Shown: in pieces, positions 24,554 through 33,536 of the stretch
Layout of the letters: every line of letters begins with the position of its first letter
Position numbering within the stretch: the first letter of the stretch is position 1
Source: Lonepinella sp042485795
GTDB lineage: Bacteria > Pseudomonadota > Gammaproteobacteria > Enterobacterales > Pasteurellaceae
Reading direction: 5' to 3'
Assembly (NCBI RefSeq): GCF_042485795.1
Contig: NZ_CP169368.1
Coordinates: 2,108,001-2,172,000, forward strand
DNA: 64,000 bases
The notes under the pieces: generated by a model
The model's input: the letters and a program-made list of their open reading frames with translations, nothing else
Databases searched by the model: none
Told to the model about the DNA's origin: nothing
Program-made: the position numbers and the translations under genes

Positions 24554-25270
24554 CTAACCTGAAATAGTCGTACCTTCACTTTCACCTAAAATCACTTGAC
24601 GTAATGCTCCTGATTTACCCATATTAAATACTCGAATTGGAATACCATGGTCACGAGCAAGGGTAAAGGCGGCTAAGTCCATTACTTGTAATTCTTTCTC
24701 AATCACTTCTGCGAAAGTGAGTTTTTGGAATAATTTAGCATTTGGATTTTTAGCAGGATCGCAGTCATACACACCATCTACTTTAGTGGCTTTCAATACC
24801 ACATCGGCTTCAATTTCAATACCACGCAAGCACGCCGCAGAATCTGTAGTAAAAAATGGACTACCTGTACCTGCGGAGAAAATCACTACACGTTTTTCAC
24901 GTAACATTTTGATTGCTTCAGACCAGTTATAAGTGTCGCAAATACCATTAAGTTGGAAAGCCGACATTAATTTTGCATTAACATCAGCACGGTGTAACGC
25001 ATCACGCATTGCCAAGCCGTTCATCACAGTTGCCAACATACCCATGTGGTCGCCGACTACACGGTTCATACCTGCTTTGGCAAGTTTAGCACCACGAAAC
25101 AGGTTGCCACCGCCAAGTACTACGCCGACTTCAACACCCATTTCGACCAATTCTTTGATTTCAATCGCCATTCTATCCAAAATAGATGGATCGATACCAA
25201 AGCCTTCCGCACCTTGCAGTGCCTCACCGCTCAATTTTAACAACACACGTTTATAAATAGGTTTGCTCAT
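24554..25270 (-). CDS. pyrH: Uridylate kinase
   Basis: UMP kinase makes UDP in pyrimidine nucleotide synthesis and is a hexamer of the amino-acid kinase fold. The 238 residues include YKRVLLKLSGEAL at the N-terminus, GVVLGGGNLFRG, the MGMLATVMNGLAMRDAL helix, GTGSPFFTTDSAA and a C-terminal GTTISG. It is cotranscribed with frr. In many relatives tsf lies directly upstream; here a divergent phosphoethanolamine transferase gene intervenes, so pyrH must have its own promoter in the 25271-25412 gap. Confidence 0.97.
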   Translation of the reverse strand: MSKPIYKRVLLKLSGEALQGAEGFGIDPSILDRMAIEIKELVEMGVEVGVVLGGGNLFRGAKLAKAGMNRVVGDHMGMLATVMNGLAMRDALHRADVNAKLMSAFQLNGICDTYNWSEAIKMLREKRVVIFSAGTGSPFFTTDSAACLRGIEIEADVVLKATKVDGVYDCDPAKNPNAKLFQKLTFAEVIEKELQVMDLAAFTLARDHGIPIRVFNMGKSGALRQVILGESEGTTISG

Positions 25271-25412
25271 TTTTCTATCCCCTAAGATCTTGACATAAAA
25301 TGCTTGTTATTATAAAGCAACATTGCTTATCAGGAAATAGGCATAGCAGATCTATTTGAAATTCGTTAAAATTAGCAGCTATGTAACGTTTCATTTAAAA
25401 AAGGAACATATT

Positions 25413-26960
25413 TTGTCATTTTTTCAATCACTCAAAAAAATAACTGCGGTGATTTTCGCTTTAGTTTGTCTATTTTTTGCCAGTAAATTATTATTAAGCG
25501 GCACAGGATTTTATCCACAGCCTAGCTTACGTGAGATTCTGGTATTCGCTGGGCTAATCTTGTTATTAAATGCCTCCAAAAAGATTTTTTGGTACATTGT
25601 GTTTCCAATTATTATTTTGCACGCACTTTATGCTCCCGTTGGCATGACTTTTGGCGCACCATCTTATCAATATATTGCCTCTGTTTTTGCCACAGATCTG
25701 CTTGAAAGCAAAGAATTTCTCTCACAATTACCGTTAGTCAATTATCTCTATCCCGTTGCGATTATCGGTTTATTCTGCCTATTCGGTTATTTAAGCCAAA
25801 AATTTGAGCTACATTTTTATAAAAATAAAGTGTTATTAGCCATCATTGCCGTTTTCTTAGTTTGGGATAACGTTCCATTGAAATTTATCAGGGAAACTTA
25901 TACGGCTAGCATAAAAGTAGAAAAAGAACTTTCTCGGCTCAATAATTTCAGCATTGAAAACCAATGGGGAAAATCGAGTTTAACCAACTCAAAATATGAT
26001 GATTATGTATTGATCATCGGCGAAAGTGCGAGAAAAGATTATCATCATGCTTATGGCTATCCCGTGCCAAATACCCCTTTTATGTCTAATGCAAATGGCG
26101 TTCTAATTGATGGTTTTACATCTGGCGGTACCAACACGATTGCATCATTAAAATTAATGCTCACTCAACCTGATACCAAGAACTGGGAGGGCAATTACAG
26201 TTTGAACATGATCGATCTGATTAAATCCGCTGGCGTTAAAACCTACTGGATTTCAAATCAAGGTTATTTAGGCGAATTTGACACACCGATTTCCGCCATT
26301 GCTAACCGTAGTGATGAACGGATTTTCTTAAAATCAGGTGATAGTTTAAATTCAAATATAAGTGATTTTGAACTTTTGCCTAAATTGCAACATGTACTTG
26401 AGCAACCCCATCAAAACAAACGCTTTATTGTGTTACATTTATATGGCTCACATCCCATCACCTGCGATCGCTTGAATGATTATCCTAAGATTTTTGATGA
26501 TAATAAGATTGCTAAAAAATATTTTAATGTGAACTGTTATATTTCTTCTATCCAAAAAACCGATGATATGCTCAAACAAATTTATGCAAAACTCAGCGAA
26601 AATTTGCAAAAAAATCACCGCACTTTTTCCATGATTTACTTTTCTGATCACGGTTTAGCCCATCAAATCACGGAAGATGATATAAAAATTCACAACAGTG
26701 CAGGCAAAAGCAAACGTCATTATGATATTCCACTGTTTAAAATTTCCAGTGATGATAATCAACGTCATGAATACAAGGTGTTCAAATCTGGTTTGAATTT
26801 TACCAACGACATTGCAAATTGGATCGGAATTAGTAATCCATTATTAAATCCCGATAGAGATTTATTTAGCTCGCAAGCGGATCCCAATGATTATGGTTTG
26901 AAAAAACAAATTGAACAGATTCAAGCGGAAGATGATCCTGCAATCGTTATTCCACAATAA
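25413..26960 (+). CDS. Phosphoethanolamine transferase (EptA-like, DUF1705 plus sulfatase fold)
   Basis: The 515-residue protein has about five N-terminal membrane segments (residues 10-160) and a periplasmic alkaline-phosphatase-fold domain. The metal-binding IIGESARKDYHHAYGYPVP motif and the catalytic Thr in TSGGTNTIASLK are present, as are YFSDHGLAHQ and a GKSKRHYDIP segment. Such enzymes move phosphoethanolamine from phosphatidylethanolamine to lipid A or core sugar, changing surface charge and antimicrobial-peptide resistance. The exact acceptor is not predictable. I choose the TTG at 25413 as start because AAGGAA lies six bases upstream; the frame also has another TTG at 25356 without a clear ribosome site. 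It reads opposite to its neighbours pyrH and tsf and ends in a shared terminator. Confidence 0.88.
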   Translation: MSFFQSLKKITAVIFALVCLFFASKLLLSGTGFYPQPSLREILVFAGLILLLNASKKIFWYIVFPIIILHALYAPVGMTFGAPSYQYIASVFATDLLESKEFLSQLPLVNYLYPVAIIGLFCLFGYLSQKFELHFYKNKVLLAIIAVFLVWDNVPLKFIRETYTASIKVEKELSRLNNFSIENQWGKSSLTNSKYDDYVLIIGESARKDYHHAYGYPVPNTPFMSNANGVLIDGFTSGGTNTIASLKLMLTQPDTKNWEGNYSLNMIDLIKSAGVKTYWISNQGYLGEFDTPISAIANRSDERIFLKSGDSLNSNISDFELLPKLQHVLEQPHQNKRFIVLHLYGSHPITCDRLNDYPKIFDDNKIAKKYFNVNCYISSIQKTDDMLKQIYAKLSENLQKNHRTFSMIYFSDHGLAHQITEDDIKIHNSAGKSKRHYDIPLFKISSDDNQRHEYKVFKSGLNFTNDIANWIGISNPLLNPDRDLFSSQADPNDYGLKKQIEQIQAEDDPAIVIPQ

Positions 26961-26970
26961 AGCATAAACT

Positions 26971-26999
26971 AAAAAAGCAGGCATACAGCCTGCTTTTTT
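26971..26999. terminator. Bidirectional terminator between phosphoethanolamine transferase gene and tsf
   Basis: AAAAAAGCAGGC (26971-26982) pairs with GCCTGCTTTTTT (26988-26999) around five bases. The A and T runs serve both convergent genes. Confidence 0.92.
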
Positions 27000-27020
27000 G
27001 GTTAATTTGATCAGAAAAGA

Positions 27021-27875
27021 TTAAGCATTTCCGCCAGTGATTTTAGCTACTTCAGCTGCGAAATCTTCTTCTTTTTTCTCAATACCTTCACCCACTTCTA
27101 AACGAATGAAGTTAGTCACTGTCGCACCAGCGGCTTTTAAGAAATCACCCACTGATTGTGATGGATCCATAACAAACGGTTGACCTGTTAATGATACTTC
27201 ACCAGTGAATTTTTTCATACGACCTTCAACCATTTTTTCTGCGATTTCACGTGGTTTACCAGATTGCATAGCGATATCTACTTGAATTTCACGTTCGTGA
27301 GCAACCACTGCCGCAGGTACATCTTCAGGATTAACGAAGTCAGGACGGCTTGCTGCCACGTGCATTGCCACTTTTTTCAATAATTCTTCATTAGCGTTTT
27401 GACCTGCAACTAATACACCGATTTTCGCACCGTGTAAGTATGAACCGATTTCTGTGCCTTCTAAGAATTGAACACGGCGAACCGTCATGTTTTCACCGAT
27501 TTTTGCTACTAATGCAGCACGTTTTTCTTCAAAGTGTTTAGCTAAATCTTCGATTGAAATACCTTTGTTAGCTACAGCATAGTCAGCCACTTCATTGGCT
27601 AAACCTAGGAAACCAGCATCTTTTGCTACGAAGTCAGTTTCACAGTTCATTTCAACTAATACACCGAAACCTGCACCGATACGAGCAAGAATAACGCCTT
27701 CTGCTGCAATACGACCTGCCTTCTTAGCCGCTTTTGCTTGACCAGATTTACGCATATTGTCGATCGCTAATTCGATGTCACCGTTCGCTTCAACTAATGC
27801 TTTTTTACATTCCATCATACCTGCACCAGTACGATCACGAAGTTCTTTTACTAATGATGCTGTAATTTCAGCCAT
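27021..27875 (-). CDS. tsf: Elongation factor Ts
   Basis: EF-Ts exchanges GDP for GTP on EF-Tu. The 284-residue protein begins MAEITASLVKELRDRTGAGM, includes MECKKALVEANGDIE, the ALVEMNCETDFVAKD-like core region and ends at EEDFAAEVAKITGG. The frame is open 22 codons further upstream, but the ATG at 27875 has the ribosome site GAGGAC and the family N-terminus. It follows rpsB, separated by a strong hairpin at 27961-27990 and an uptake signal, so expression relative to S2 is likely reduced by partial termination. Confidence 0.97.
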   Translation of the reverse strand: MAEITASLVKELRDRTGAGMMECKKALVEANGDIELAIDNMRKSGQAKAAKKAGRIAAEGVILARIGAGFGVLVEMNCETDFVAKDAGFLGLANEVADYAVANKGISIEDLAKHFEEKRAALVAKIGENMTVRRVQFLEGTEIGSYLHGAKIGVLVAGQNANEELLKKVAMHVAASRPDFVNPEDVPAAVVAHEREIQVDIAMQSGKPREIAEKMVEGRMKKFTGEVSLTGQPFVMDPSQSVGDFLKAAGATVTNFIRLEVGEGIEKKEEDFAAEVAKITGGNA

Positions 27876-27960
27876 TTTATTGTCCTCTAAATATTCTTGA
27901 ATGGAAATACGATGTTTGAATAAAAAATGATAAAAAAACACCGCACTTTTGGGAATTTGT

Positions 27961-27990
27961 TAAAACAGGGAACGATTGTCCCCTGTTTTA
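27961..27990 (-). terminator. Terminator or attenuator between rpsB and tsf
   Basis: TAAAACAGGG (27961-27970) and CCCTGTTTTA (27981-27990) form a perfect 10-bp stem. On the minus strand the tail is only moderately T-rich (TTTTAAC), so read-through into tsf is likely. Confidence 0.7.
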
Positions 27991-28030
27991 TTTACTGTTT
28001 CATAAGGGGCTTACACCTTATTTGTGCAGA

Positions 28031-28759
28031 TTATTCTGCAACAGGTTCTTCAGCGAATTTTTCTTCAACTGTCGTTTCAGCTTGGCGACCTTCTTTAATT
28101 GCAGCAGCTGCAGCATTTAAATATAATTGAATCGCACGAGTTGCATCATCATTACCTGGAATGATGAAATCAACACCGTCTGGCGTTGCGTTAGTATCTA
28201 CTACAGCAAATACTGGAATACCTAAGTTGTTAGCTTCTTTAACCGCAATATGTTCGTAGTCTGCACCGATAACGAAAACTGCATCTGGAAGACCTGCCAT
28301 ATCTTTGATACCGCCAAGGCTTAACTCAAGTTTTTGCATTTCACGAGTACGATCTAATGCTTCTTTTTTGGTTAATTTGTCAAATGTACCGTCTTGAGAT
28401 TGGGTTTCAAAATCTTTCAAACGTTTGATTGATTGACGAACTGTTTTCCAGTTAGTCAACATACCACCTAACCAACGGTGATTAACATAATATTGTTGAC
28501 AGTCTAATGCTGCTGCTTGAACTGCTTCGGTTGCTGCACGTTTGGTGCCAACGAATAAGATTTTGCCGTTGTTGCTTGCGATGCGAGTTAATTCAGCTAA
28601 TGCTTCATTGAATAACGGAAGGGTTTTTTCTAAGTTTACGATATGAACGCCGTTACGAGCACCGAAAATGAATGGTTTCATTTTTGGATTCCAGTAACGA
28701 GTTTGGTGTCCGAAATGTACGCCTGCGTCAATCATTTCACGCATTGAAACTTGTGCCAT
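28031..28759 (-). CDS. rpsB: 30S ribosomal protein S2
   Basis: S2 joins the small subunit late and is needed for S1 binding. The 242-residue protein has MAQVSMREMIDAGVHFGHQT, the VHIVNLEKTLPLF segment, NHRWLGGMLTNWKT and PDAVFVIGADYEHIAVKEA, all typical. The C-terminus is extended and acidic (EEKFAEEPVAE). A conserved S2 leader RNA lies directly upstream. It heads the rpsB-tsf operon. Confidence 0.97.
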   Translation of the reverse strand: MAQVSMREMIDAGVHFGHQTRYWNPKMKPFIFGARNGVHIVNLEKTLPLFNEALAELTRIASNNGKILFVGTKRAATEAVQAAALDCQQYYVNHRWLGGMLTNWKTVRQSIKRLKDFETQSQDGTFDKLTKKEALDRTREMQKLELSLGGIKDMAGLPDAVFVIGADYEHIAVKEANNLGIPVFAVVDTNATPDGVDFIIPGNDDATRAIQLYLNAAAAAIKEGRQAETTVEEKFAEEPVAE

Positions 28760-28778
28760 AATATTTTCCTTTTAATTT

Positions 28779-28845
28779 GGGGTTGAGCCTCCACATACCA
28801 AGCAAACCGACCGTTTGGCACCCCGATTTACTCCTGTGATATGTG
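28779..28845 (-). ncRNA. rpsB leader RNA (t44 / S2 autoregulatory leader)
   Basis: On the minus strand the leader contains GGGGTGCCAAACGGTCGG, then GGAGGCTCAACCCC close to the rpsB start. The outer GGGG (28824-28821) pairs with CCCC (28782-28779). This arrangement matches my memory of the conserved S2 leader, through which S2 represses its own operon. Boundaries are approximate. Confidence 0.7.
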
Positions 28846-28966
28846 TGTGTTGTTAATAAAAAAATAATGCTATTCCCCATGGTTTTAGAATTGGGAAAAA
28901 GCGGTGCAATTTATACCATAAAGTGCGGTCAAAAACTAGCTAATTTTGCAAAAATTAGCAAAATAA

Positions 28967-29000
28967 AAGCCTATTGCATCATTATTAAGACAATAGGCTT
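28967..29000 (-). terminator. ppiD terminator
   Basis: AAGCCTATTG (28967-28976) pairs with CAATAGGCTT (28991-29000), followed on the minus strand by TTATTTTGC. A second perfect hairpin, GCTAATTTT/AAAATTAGC (28939-28959), lies just beyond, and an uptake signal is at 28921. Confidence 0.85.
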
Positions 29001-29019
29001 AAAACAACTTGAAAAATAA

Positions 29020-30897
29020 TTATTCAGATTGTTGTTTCATAAAATCTTCATTAATCTCGATTTTTGCTTTGGCACGTAGGGATTTCAGTAAGTTCACCTG
29101 CAAATCAGTCGCTTTGTTACGTTCTACTTGCAAATCAAATTGACGGCGAACTGCATCTTCTACGTTCGCATTTTCAATTTTATCTAATACCACAATCACC
29201 ACATCACCACTATTGGTTTTAGCCGCTTGATAAGCCTTTTTACCGTTTTCCGCTTTCATGGCAAAAATCACATCATTTAAGGCTGGATCTTTATTTTCTG
29301 CATAAACCCATTTTTCTTCTGCACCGAATTTCACATTATCAGGTAATGTACCTGTTTCCGTTAATCCTTTAACTAGGCTTTCCGCTTGAGCTAATACAGT
29401 TTTTTCCGCTTTTTGATGTTTTAAGAAAGTTTCAATTTCAGCTTTAGCTTCATCTAAACTTTTTGTACCTTGAGCTTTATGATCCAACACTCGAACCACG
29501 ATAGAATGCTGTTCACCGACATTCATCGGTTCAGAATTTACATTACCTTGCGACACGTCGCCATCAAAAATCGCATTTACTACAGATGGGAAATTTAACT
29601 CTTTTGGTAACGCATTGCGTGGGAAATAATCTGTCTCTTTAATTTCCGCACCGACAACTGCGGCTGCCGATTTTAACGATGCTTGATCTTCAAAGGCTTT
29701 TTCTGCGACTTTCTTCTCCACGGTATAGAATTGGGTATTGAGTAATTCTTGACGAACCTGTGCGATAACCTTATCTTTCACTTGCTCTAATGGTAGCACG
29801 ACAGCTTCTTTACGATCTTTCACTTTCACAATATAATAATTGTTATCCACTTTAATTGGGGTGCTATATTTACCTACTTCAACTAAAGTCGCTGCATCTT
29901 CAAAATCTTTTGGTAAATCACCATTATTTAACCAACCTAAATCACCGCCCTTTTCTGCAGATAATTTATCACTAGATTTTGTTTTAGCTAATTCCGCAAA
30001 ATCTGCTCCGTTTTGTAGGGCTTCATATACATCTAACGCTTCTTTTTCGTTCGGTAATTGAATATATGCCAACTGTTGTTGGGCTTTAGTGCTAAATTGA
30101 TCTTTATTGTCTTGATAATATTGTTGAATTGCGGTGTCAGTAACCGTCACATTCTTTTCTACTACGGCTTTAGTTAAATCAATATATTGCACTTTGACTA
30201 ATTCTGGCACGATAAAAGCAGATTTATTCGCATTATAATGATCGGCAATTTCTTGCTCTGTTACGCTCTGTTTATTTAATTCATCCGCTAACGGTAAACG
30301 AGCTAAACGCACTTGACGTTGTTGGAAAAATAATTGAGCAAATTCATTTTGCGTTTTTAGCATTAAAAACTCGGTTTCGGCTAAACCATGTTGCAACTGT
30401 TCTAAACGCAAAGATTCACGTAAATATTGAGCGTACATATCTGCATTCATACCATTAGTACGTAATACCTGTTGGTAAGCATCATTACTAAATTTGCCAT
30501 CAATTTGGAACATTGGCGTTCTGACGATTTCTTGCTTAATACGTTCGTCACTGACGGTTAAATTTAAATCATTCACATATTGCGTTAATAATTGCTGATC
30601 AATCAAACGATTCAATACCGTACTTCTTAATCCTTGACTGAATTCTGGCGTGTCTGCGACAGCAGCAAATTCTGCACCAAGTTGATTACTGATACGTTGA
30701 TATTCATCATTATATTGTTGTTGGAATTGATGTTGAGAAACTTCTTCACCATTCACTTTCACCGCTGAAGTATCCACACTTGCACCAAGATAGCCATACA
30801 TACCAGTAATGACGAATGAAATGGCGATGACTGCCATAATGGCTTTTGCCACACCACTATTTGATGCGTTGTGCATTTTTTCCATGAACATGGGCAT
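29020..30897 (-). CDS. ppiD: Peptidyl-prolyl isomerase-like periplasmic chaperone PpiD
   Basis: PpiD is anchored in the inner membrane near the Sec translocon and assists newly exported proteins. The 625-residue protein has one N-terminal membrane segment (VAKIMAVIAISFVITGMYGYL-like, about residues 17-38), a SurA-N type chaperone region, a parvulin domain (QQLAYIQLPNEKEAL to NNYYIVKVKDRKEA, about residues 265-375) and a second degenerate parvulin-like part. It lies downstream of lon as in E. coli, where hupB sits between them; hupB is absent here. Its own terminator follows. Confidence 0.94.
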   Translation of the reverse strand: MPMFMEKMHNASNSGVAKAIMAVIAISFVITGMYGYLGASVDTSAVKVNGEEVSQHQFQQQYNDEYQRISNQLGAEFAAVADTPEFSQGLRSTVLNRLIDQQLLTQYVNDLNLTVSDERIKQEIVRTPMFQIDGKFSNDAYQQVLRTNGMNADMYAQYLRESLRLEQLQHGLAETEFLMLKTQNEFAQLFFQQRQVRLARLPLADELNKQSVTEQEIADHYNANKSAFIVPELVKVQYIDLTKAVVEKNVTVTDTAIQQYYQDNKDQFSTKAQQQLAYIQLPNEKEALDVYEALQNGADFAELAKTKSSDKLSAEKGGDLGWLNNGDLPKDFEDAATLVEVGKYSTPIKVDNNYYIVKVKDRKEAVVLPLEQVKDKVIAQVRQELLNTQFYTVEKKVAEKAFEDQASLKSAAAVVGAEIKETDYFPRNALPKELNFPSVVNAIFDGDVSQGNVNSEPMNVGEQHSIVVRVLDHKAQGTKSLDEAKAEIETFLKHQKAEKTVLAQAESLVKGLTETGTLPDNVKFGAEEKWVYAENKDPALNDVIFAMKAENGKKAYQAAKTNSGDVVIVVLDKIENANVEDAVRRQFDLQVERNKATDLQVNLLKSLRAKAKIEINEDFMKQQSE

Positions 30898-30954
30898 TAA
30901 TCCTATTGTTATCTAAAAATTTTATGAATTATAAACGAAACTGCGGTGAAAAAA

Positions 30955-30981
30955 AACCGCACTTTAAAAAAAGCACGGTTT
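30955..30981 (-). terminator. lon terminator
   Basis: On the minus strand AACCGTGCTTT and AAAGTGCGGTT pair with one mismatch and are followed by TTTTTTTC. One arm is an uptake signal and the other a degenerate copy. It lies 13 bases after the lon stop. Confidence 0.75.
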
Positions 30982-30994
30982 CACAACCTAATGA

Positions 30995-33415
30995 TTAGTT
31001 CACCGTTGGTGCAATCTTGCTGGTTTTTCGGGTACGTGGCACTTTCACTACATTTACTGGTGAAAGTTTAACGATTTCAACACCTTCTGGTGGATTCTGT
31101 AATGCAATGGTTAACACTTCATCAATACTTTCTACCGCATGAATGGTTAAATTATTTTTGGCATTTTCAGGAATTTCTTCCAAATCTTTCACGTTCTCTT
31201 TTGGAATAATCACAGTTTTAATGCCACCACGGTGAGCCGCCAGCAATTTCTCTTTTAAACCACCGATGGGTAATACTTTACCACGTAGGCTAATTTCACC
31301 TGTCATTGCCACATCAGCACGCACAGGATTACCCGTTAAGCAAGAAACCAGTGCGGTACACATGGCAATCCCAGCACTCGGGCCATCTTTCGGGGTCGCT
31401 CCGTCTGGCACGTGAATATGAATATCGCGTTTTTCATGGAAGTCGTTAGCAATACCCAATTTCTCGGCACGAGAACGGACGACTGTCATGGCGGCTTGAA
31501 TACTCTCTTTCATTACATCGCCAAGAGAACCCGTAAAGGTTAATTTACCTTTACCCACCACAGAAGCCGTTTCAATAGTCAGTAAATCACCACCCACTTC
31601 TGTCCAAGCAAGACCTGTCACTTCCCCTACCCGATTTTGAGTATCCGCTAAACCGAAGTCAAAGCGTTTCACACCGAGATAATCGTGTAAATTTGCTGCA
31701 TTGACCGTAATAGATTTGGCTTTTTTATTTAGCAATAAATTTTTCACGGTTTTACGACAAATTTTAGAAATTTCACGCTCAAGACTACGTACGCCTGCTT
31801 CACGTGTGTAGTAGCGAATAATATCTAAAATCGCACTGTCTTCAATGATTAACTCACCTGCTTTTAAGCCGTTGCGTTCCATTTGCTTGGCGATTAAATG
31901 CCCTGTAGCAATATTCAATTTCTCATCTTCAGTATAGCCTGATAGGCGAATCACTTCCATACGATCCAACAACGGTGCTGGTATATTCATGGAATTAGAG
32001 GTTGCTACAAACATTACATCAGATAAATCGTAATCCACTTCTAAATAATGGTCATTAAACTTCGTATTCTGTTCTGGATCAAGCACTTCCAACAAAGCAG
32101 AGGCTGGATCACCACGGTGATCCATTGCCATTTTATCAATTTCATCAAGCAAGAATAACGGATTTTTGACCCTTACTTTTGCCATTTTTTGAATCAATTT
32201 GCCTGGTAATGAACCAATATAGGTTTTGCGGTGTCCACGAATTTCCGCTTCATCACGCACACCACCTAATGCCATACGCACATATTTACGCCCTGTGGCA
32301 TTGGCAATAGATTGACCAAGCGAGGTTTTCCCAACCCCTGGTGGACCAACCAAACAGAGAATAGGTCCTTTAAGTTTATTCAATCTTGTTTGCACGGCAA
32401 GATATTCTAAAATGCGTTCTTTCACCCGTTCTAAACCGTAATGGTCGGCATCCAACACTTGTTGTGCTTTGGCTAAATCTTTTTTCACTTTGGTGGTTTT
32501 ATACCAAGGTACTTGCAACATCCAGTCAATATAGCCACGAATCACGGTTGCTTCAGATGACATAGGCGACATCATTTTTAGCTTTTTCAACTCTGCTTCT
32601 ACCTTTTCTTTCGCTTCCGCTGGTAGTTTAGCTTGTTCTAATTTTTTAGCTAACTGGTCTAATTCGCTTTCATCTGGATTTTCGTCATCATTACCTAATT
32701 CTTTACGGATTGCCTTAATCTGTTCGTTTAGATAATAATTGCGTTGCGTTTTTTCCATTTGTTCTTTGACTTTGCTGCGAATGCGTTTTTCCACTTGCAT
32801 TAAGTCAGTTTCGCTTTCCATTGCCCCAAGCAAATATTCCAGCCGAGCTTGCACATTAGGTTGTTCTAACACGGCTTGTTTATGACGTAATGCAATCGGT
32901 AAATGTGCCGCCAACGTATCAGCAAAGCGATCAAATTCTATAATAGAGCTTAGTGCATTAACCATTTCTGGCTGAATTTTTTTGTTCTGTTTAACAAATT
33001 GATCAAACTCACTCAAAATCACATCACGCAACACCTGCATATCTTTTTCTTCACCAAAACTGGTCGCAATCAAATTGATATGTGCGGAAAAATAGCCATC
33101 GTCAGTAATTTCTGTGATCTTAGCACGTTGTTGCCCTTCTACTAGCACTTTGACAGTACCATCTGGCAATTTCAATAATTGAATGATATTAACAATAGTG
33201 CCGACATCAAATAAATCTGCAATATTAGGTTCTTCAATATCAGCTTGTTTTTGTGAAACTAATAATAATTGCTTGCCCGATTCCATAGCTTGTTCAAGGC
33301 TACGAATAGATTTCTCACGCCCTACAAATAATGGCATCACCATATACGGGAAAACCACTACATCTCTTAATGGAAGGACGGGAATTTTTCGTTGTTTATC
33401 CTGTTCTGCTGTCAT
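30995..33415 (-). CDS. lon: ATP-dependent protease Lon
   Basis: Lon degrades damaged and regulatory proteins as a hexamer. The 806 residues comprise the N-terminal substrate domain (IPVLPLRDVVVFPYMVMPLF), a helical region, the AAA+ module with Walker A GPPGVGKTS and Walker B LFLLDEIDKM, and the C-terminal protease with catalytic Ser in PKDGPSAGIAM and the Lys in GLKEKLLAAHRGG. A sigma-32 promoter precedes it. The clpX-lon-ppiD order on one strand is as in enterobacteria. Confidence 0.98.
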   Translation of the reverse strand: MTAEQDKQRKIPVLPLRDVVVFPYMVMPLFVGREKSIRSLEQAMESGKQLLLVSQKQADIEEPNIADLFDVGTIVNIIQLLKLPDGTVKVLVEGQQRAKITEITDDGYFSAHINLIATSFGEEKDMQVLRDVILSEFDQFVKQNKKIQPEMVNALSSIIEFDRFADTLAAHLPIALRHKQAVLEQPNVQARLEYLLGAMESETDLMQVEKRIRSKVKEQMEKTQRNYYLNEQIKAIRKELGNDDENPDESELDQLAKKLEQAKLPAEAKEKVEAELKKLKMMSPMSSEATVIRGYIDWMLQVPWYKTTKVKKDLAKAQQVLDADHYGLERVKERILEYLAVQTRLNKLKGPILCLVGPPGVGKTSLGQSIANATGRKYVRMALGGVRDEAEIRGHRKTYIGSLPGKLIQKMAKVRVKNPLFLLDEIDKMAMDHRGDPASALLEVLDPEQNTKFNDHYLEVDYDLSDVMFVATSNSMNIPAPLLDRMEVIRLSGYTEDEKLNIATGHLIAKQMERNGLKAGELIIEDSAILDIIRYYTREAGVRSLEREISKICRKTVKNLLLNKKAKSITVNAANLHDYLGVKRFDFGLADTQNRVGEVTGLAWTEVGGDLLTIETASVVGKGKLTFTGSLGDVMKESIQAAMTVVRSRAEKLGIANDFHEKRDIHIHVPDGATPKDGPSAGIAMCTALVSCLTGNPVRADVAMTGEISLRGKVLPIGGLKEKLLAAHRGGIKTVIIPKENVKDLEEIPENAKNNLTIHAVESIDEVLTIALQNPPEGVEIVKLSPVNVVKVPRTRKTSKIAPTVN

Positions 33416-33453
33416 CTTCTTTCTCTTTATCTAAAATTCGGTTACATGGAACT

Positions 33454-33483
33454 AATATAAGGCTAACCATGGCGAAGTTCAAG
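33454..33483 (-). promoter_or_regulatory. Sigma-32 (heat-shock) promoter of lon
   Basis: On the minus strand CTTGAAC (33483-33477), 14 bases, then CCTTATATT (33462-33454), near the sigma-32 consensus CTTGAAA / CCCCATNTA. The lon ATG is about 40 bases further on. Confidence 0.6.
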
Positions 33484-33495
33484 GTGAATAGGTAA

Positions 33496-33522
33496 AAAGT
33501 GCGGTTAATTTAACCGCACTTT
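33496..33522. terminator. clpX terminator made of inverted uptake signals
   Basis: AAAGTGCGGTTAA (33496-33508) and TTAACCGCACTTT (33510-33522) around one base, a perfect 13-bp inverted pair 15 bases after the clpX stop. Confidence 0.8.
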
Positions 33523-33536
33523 GGGGGATAAAAACA

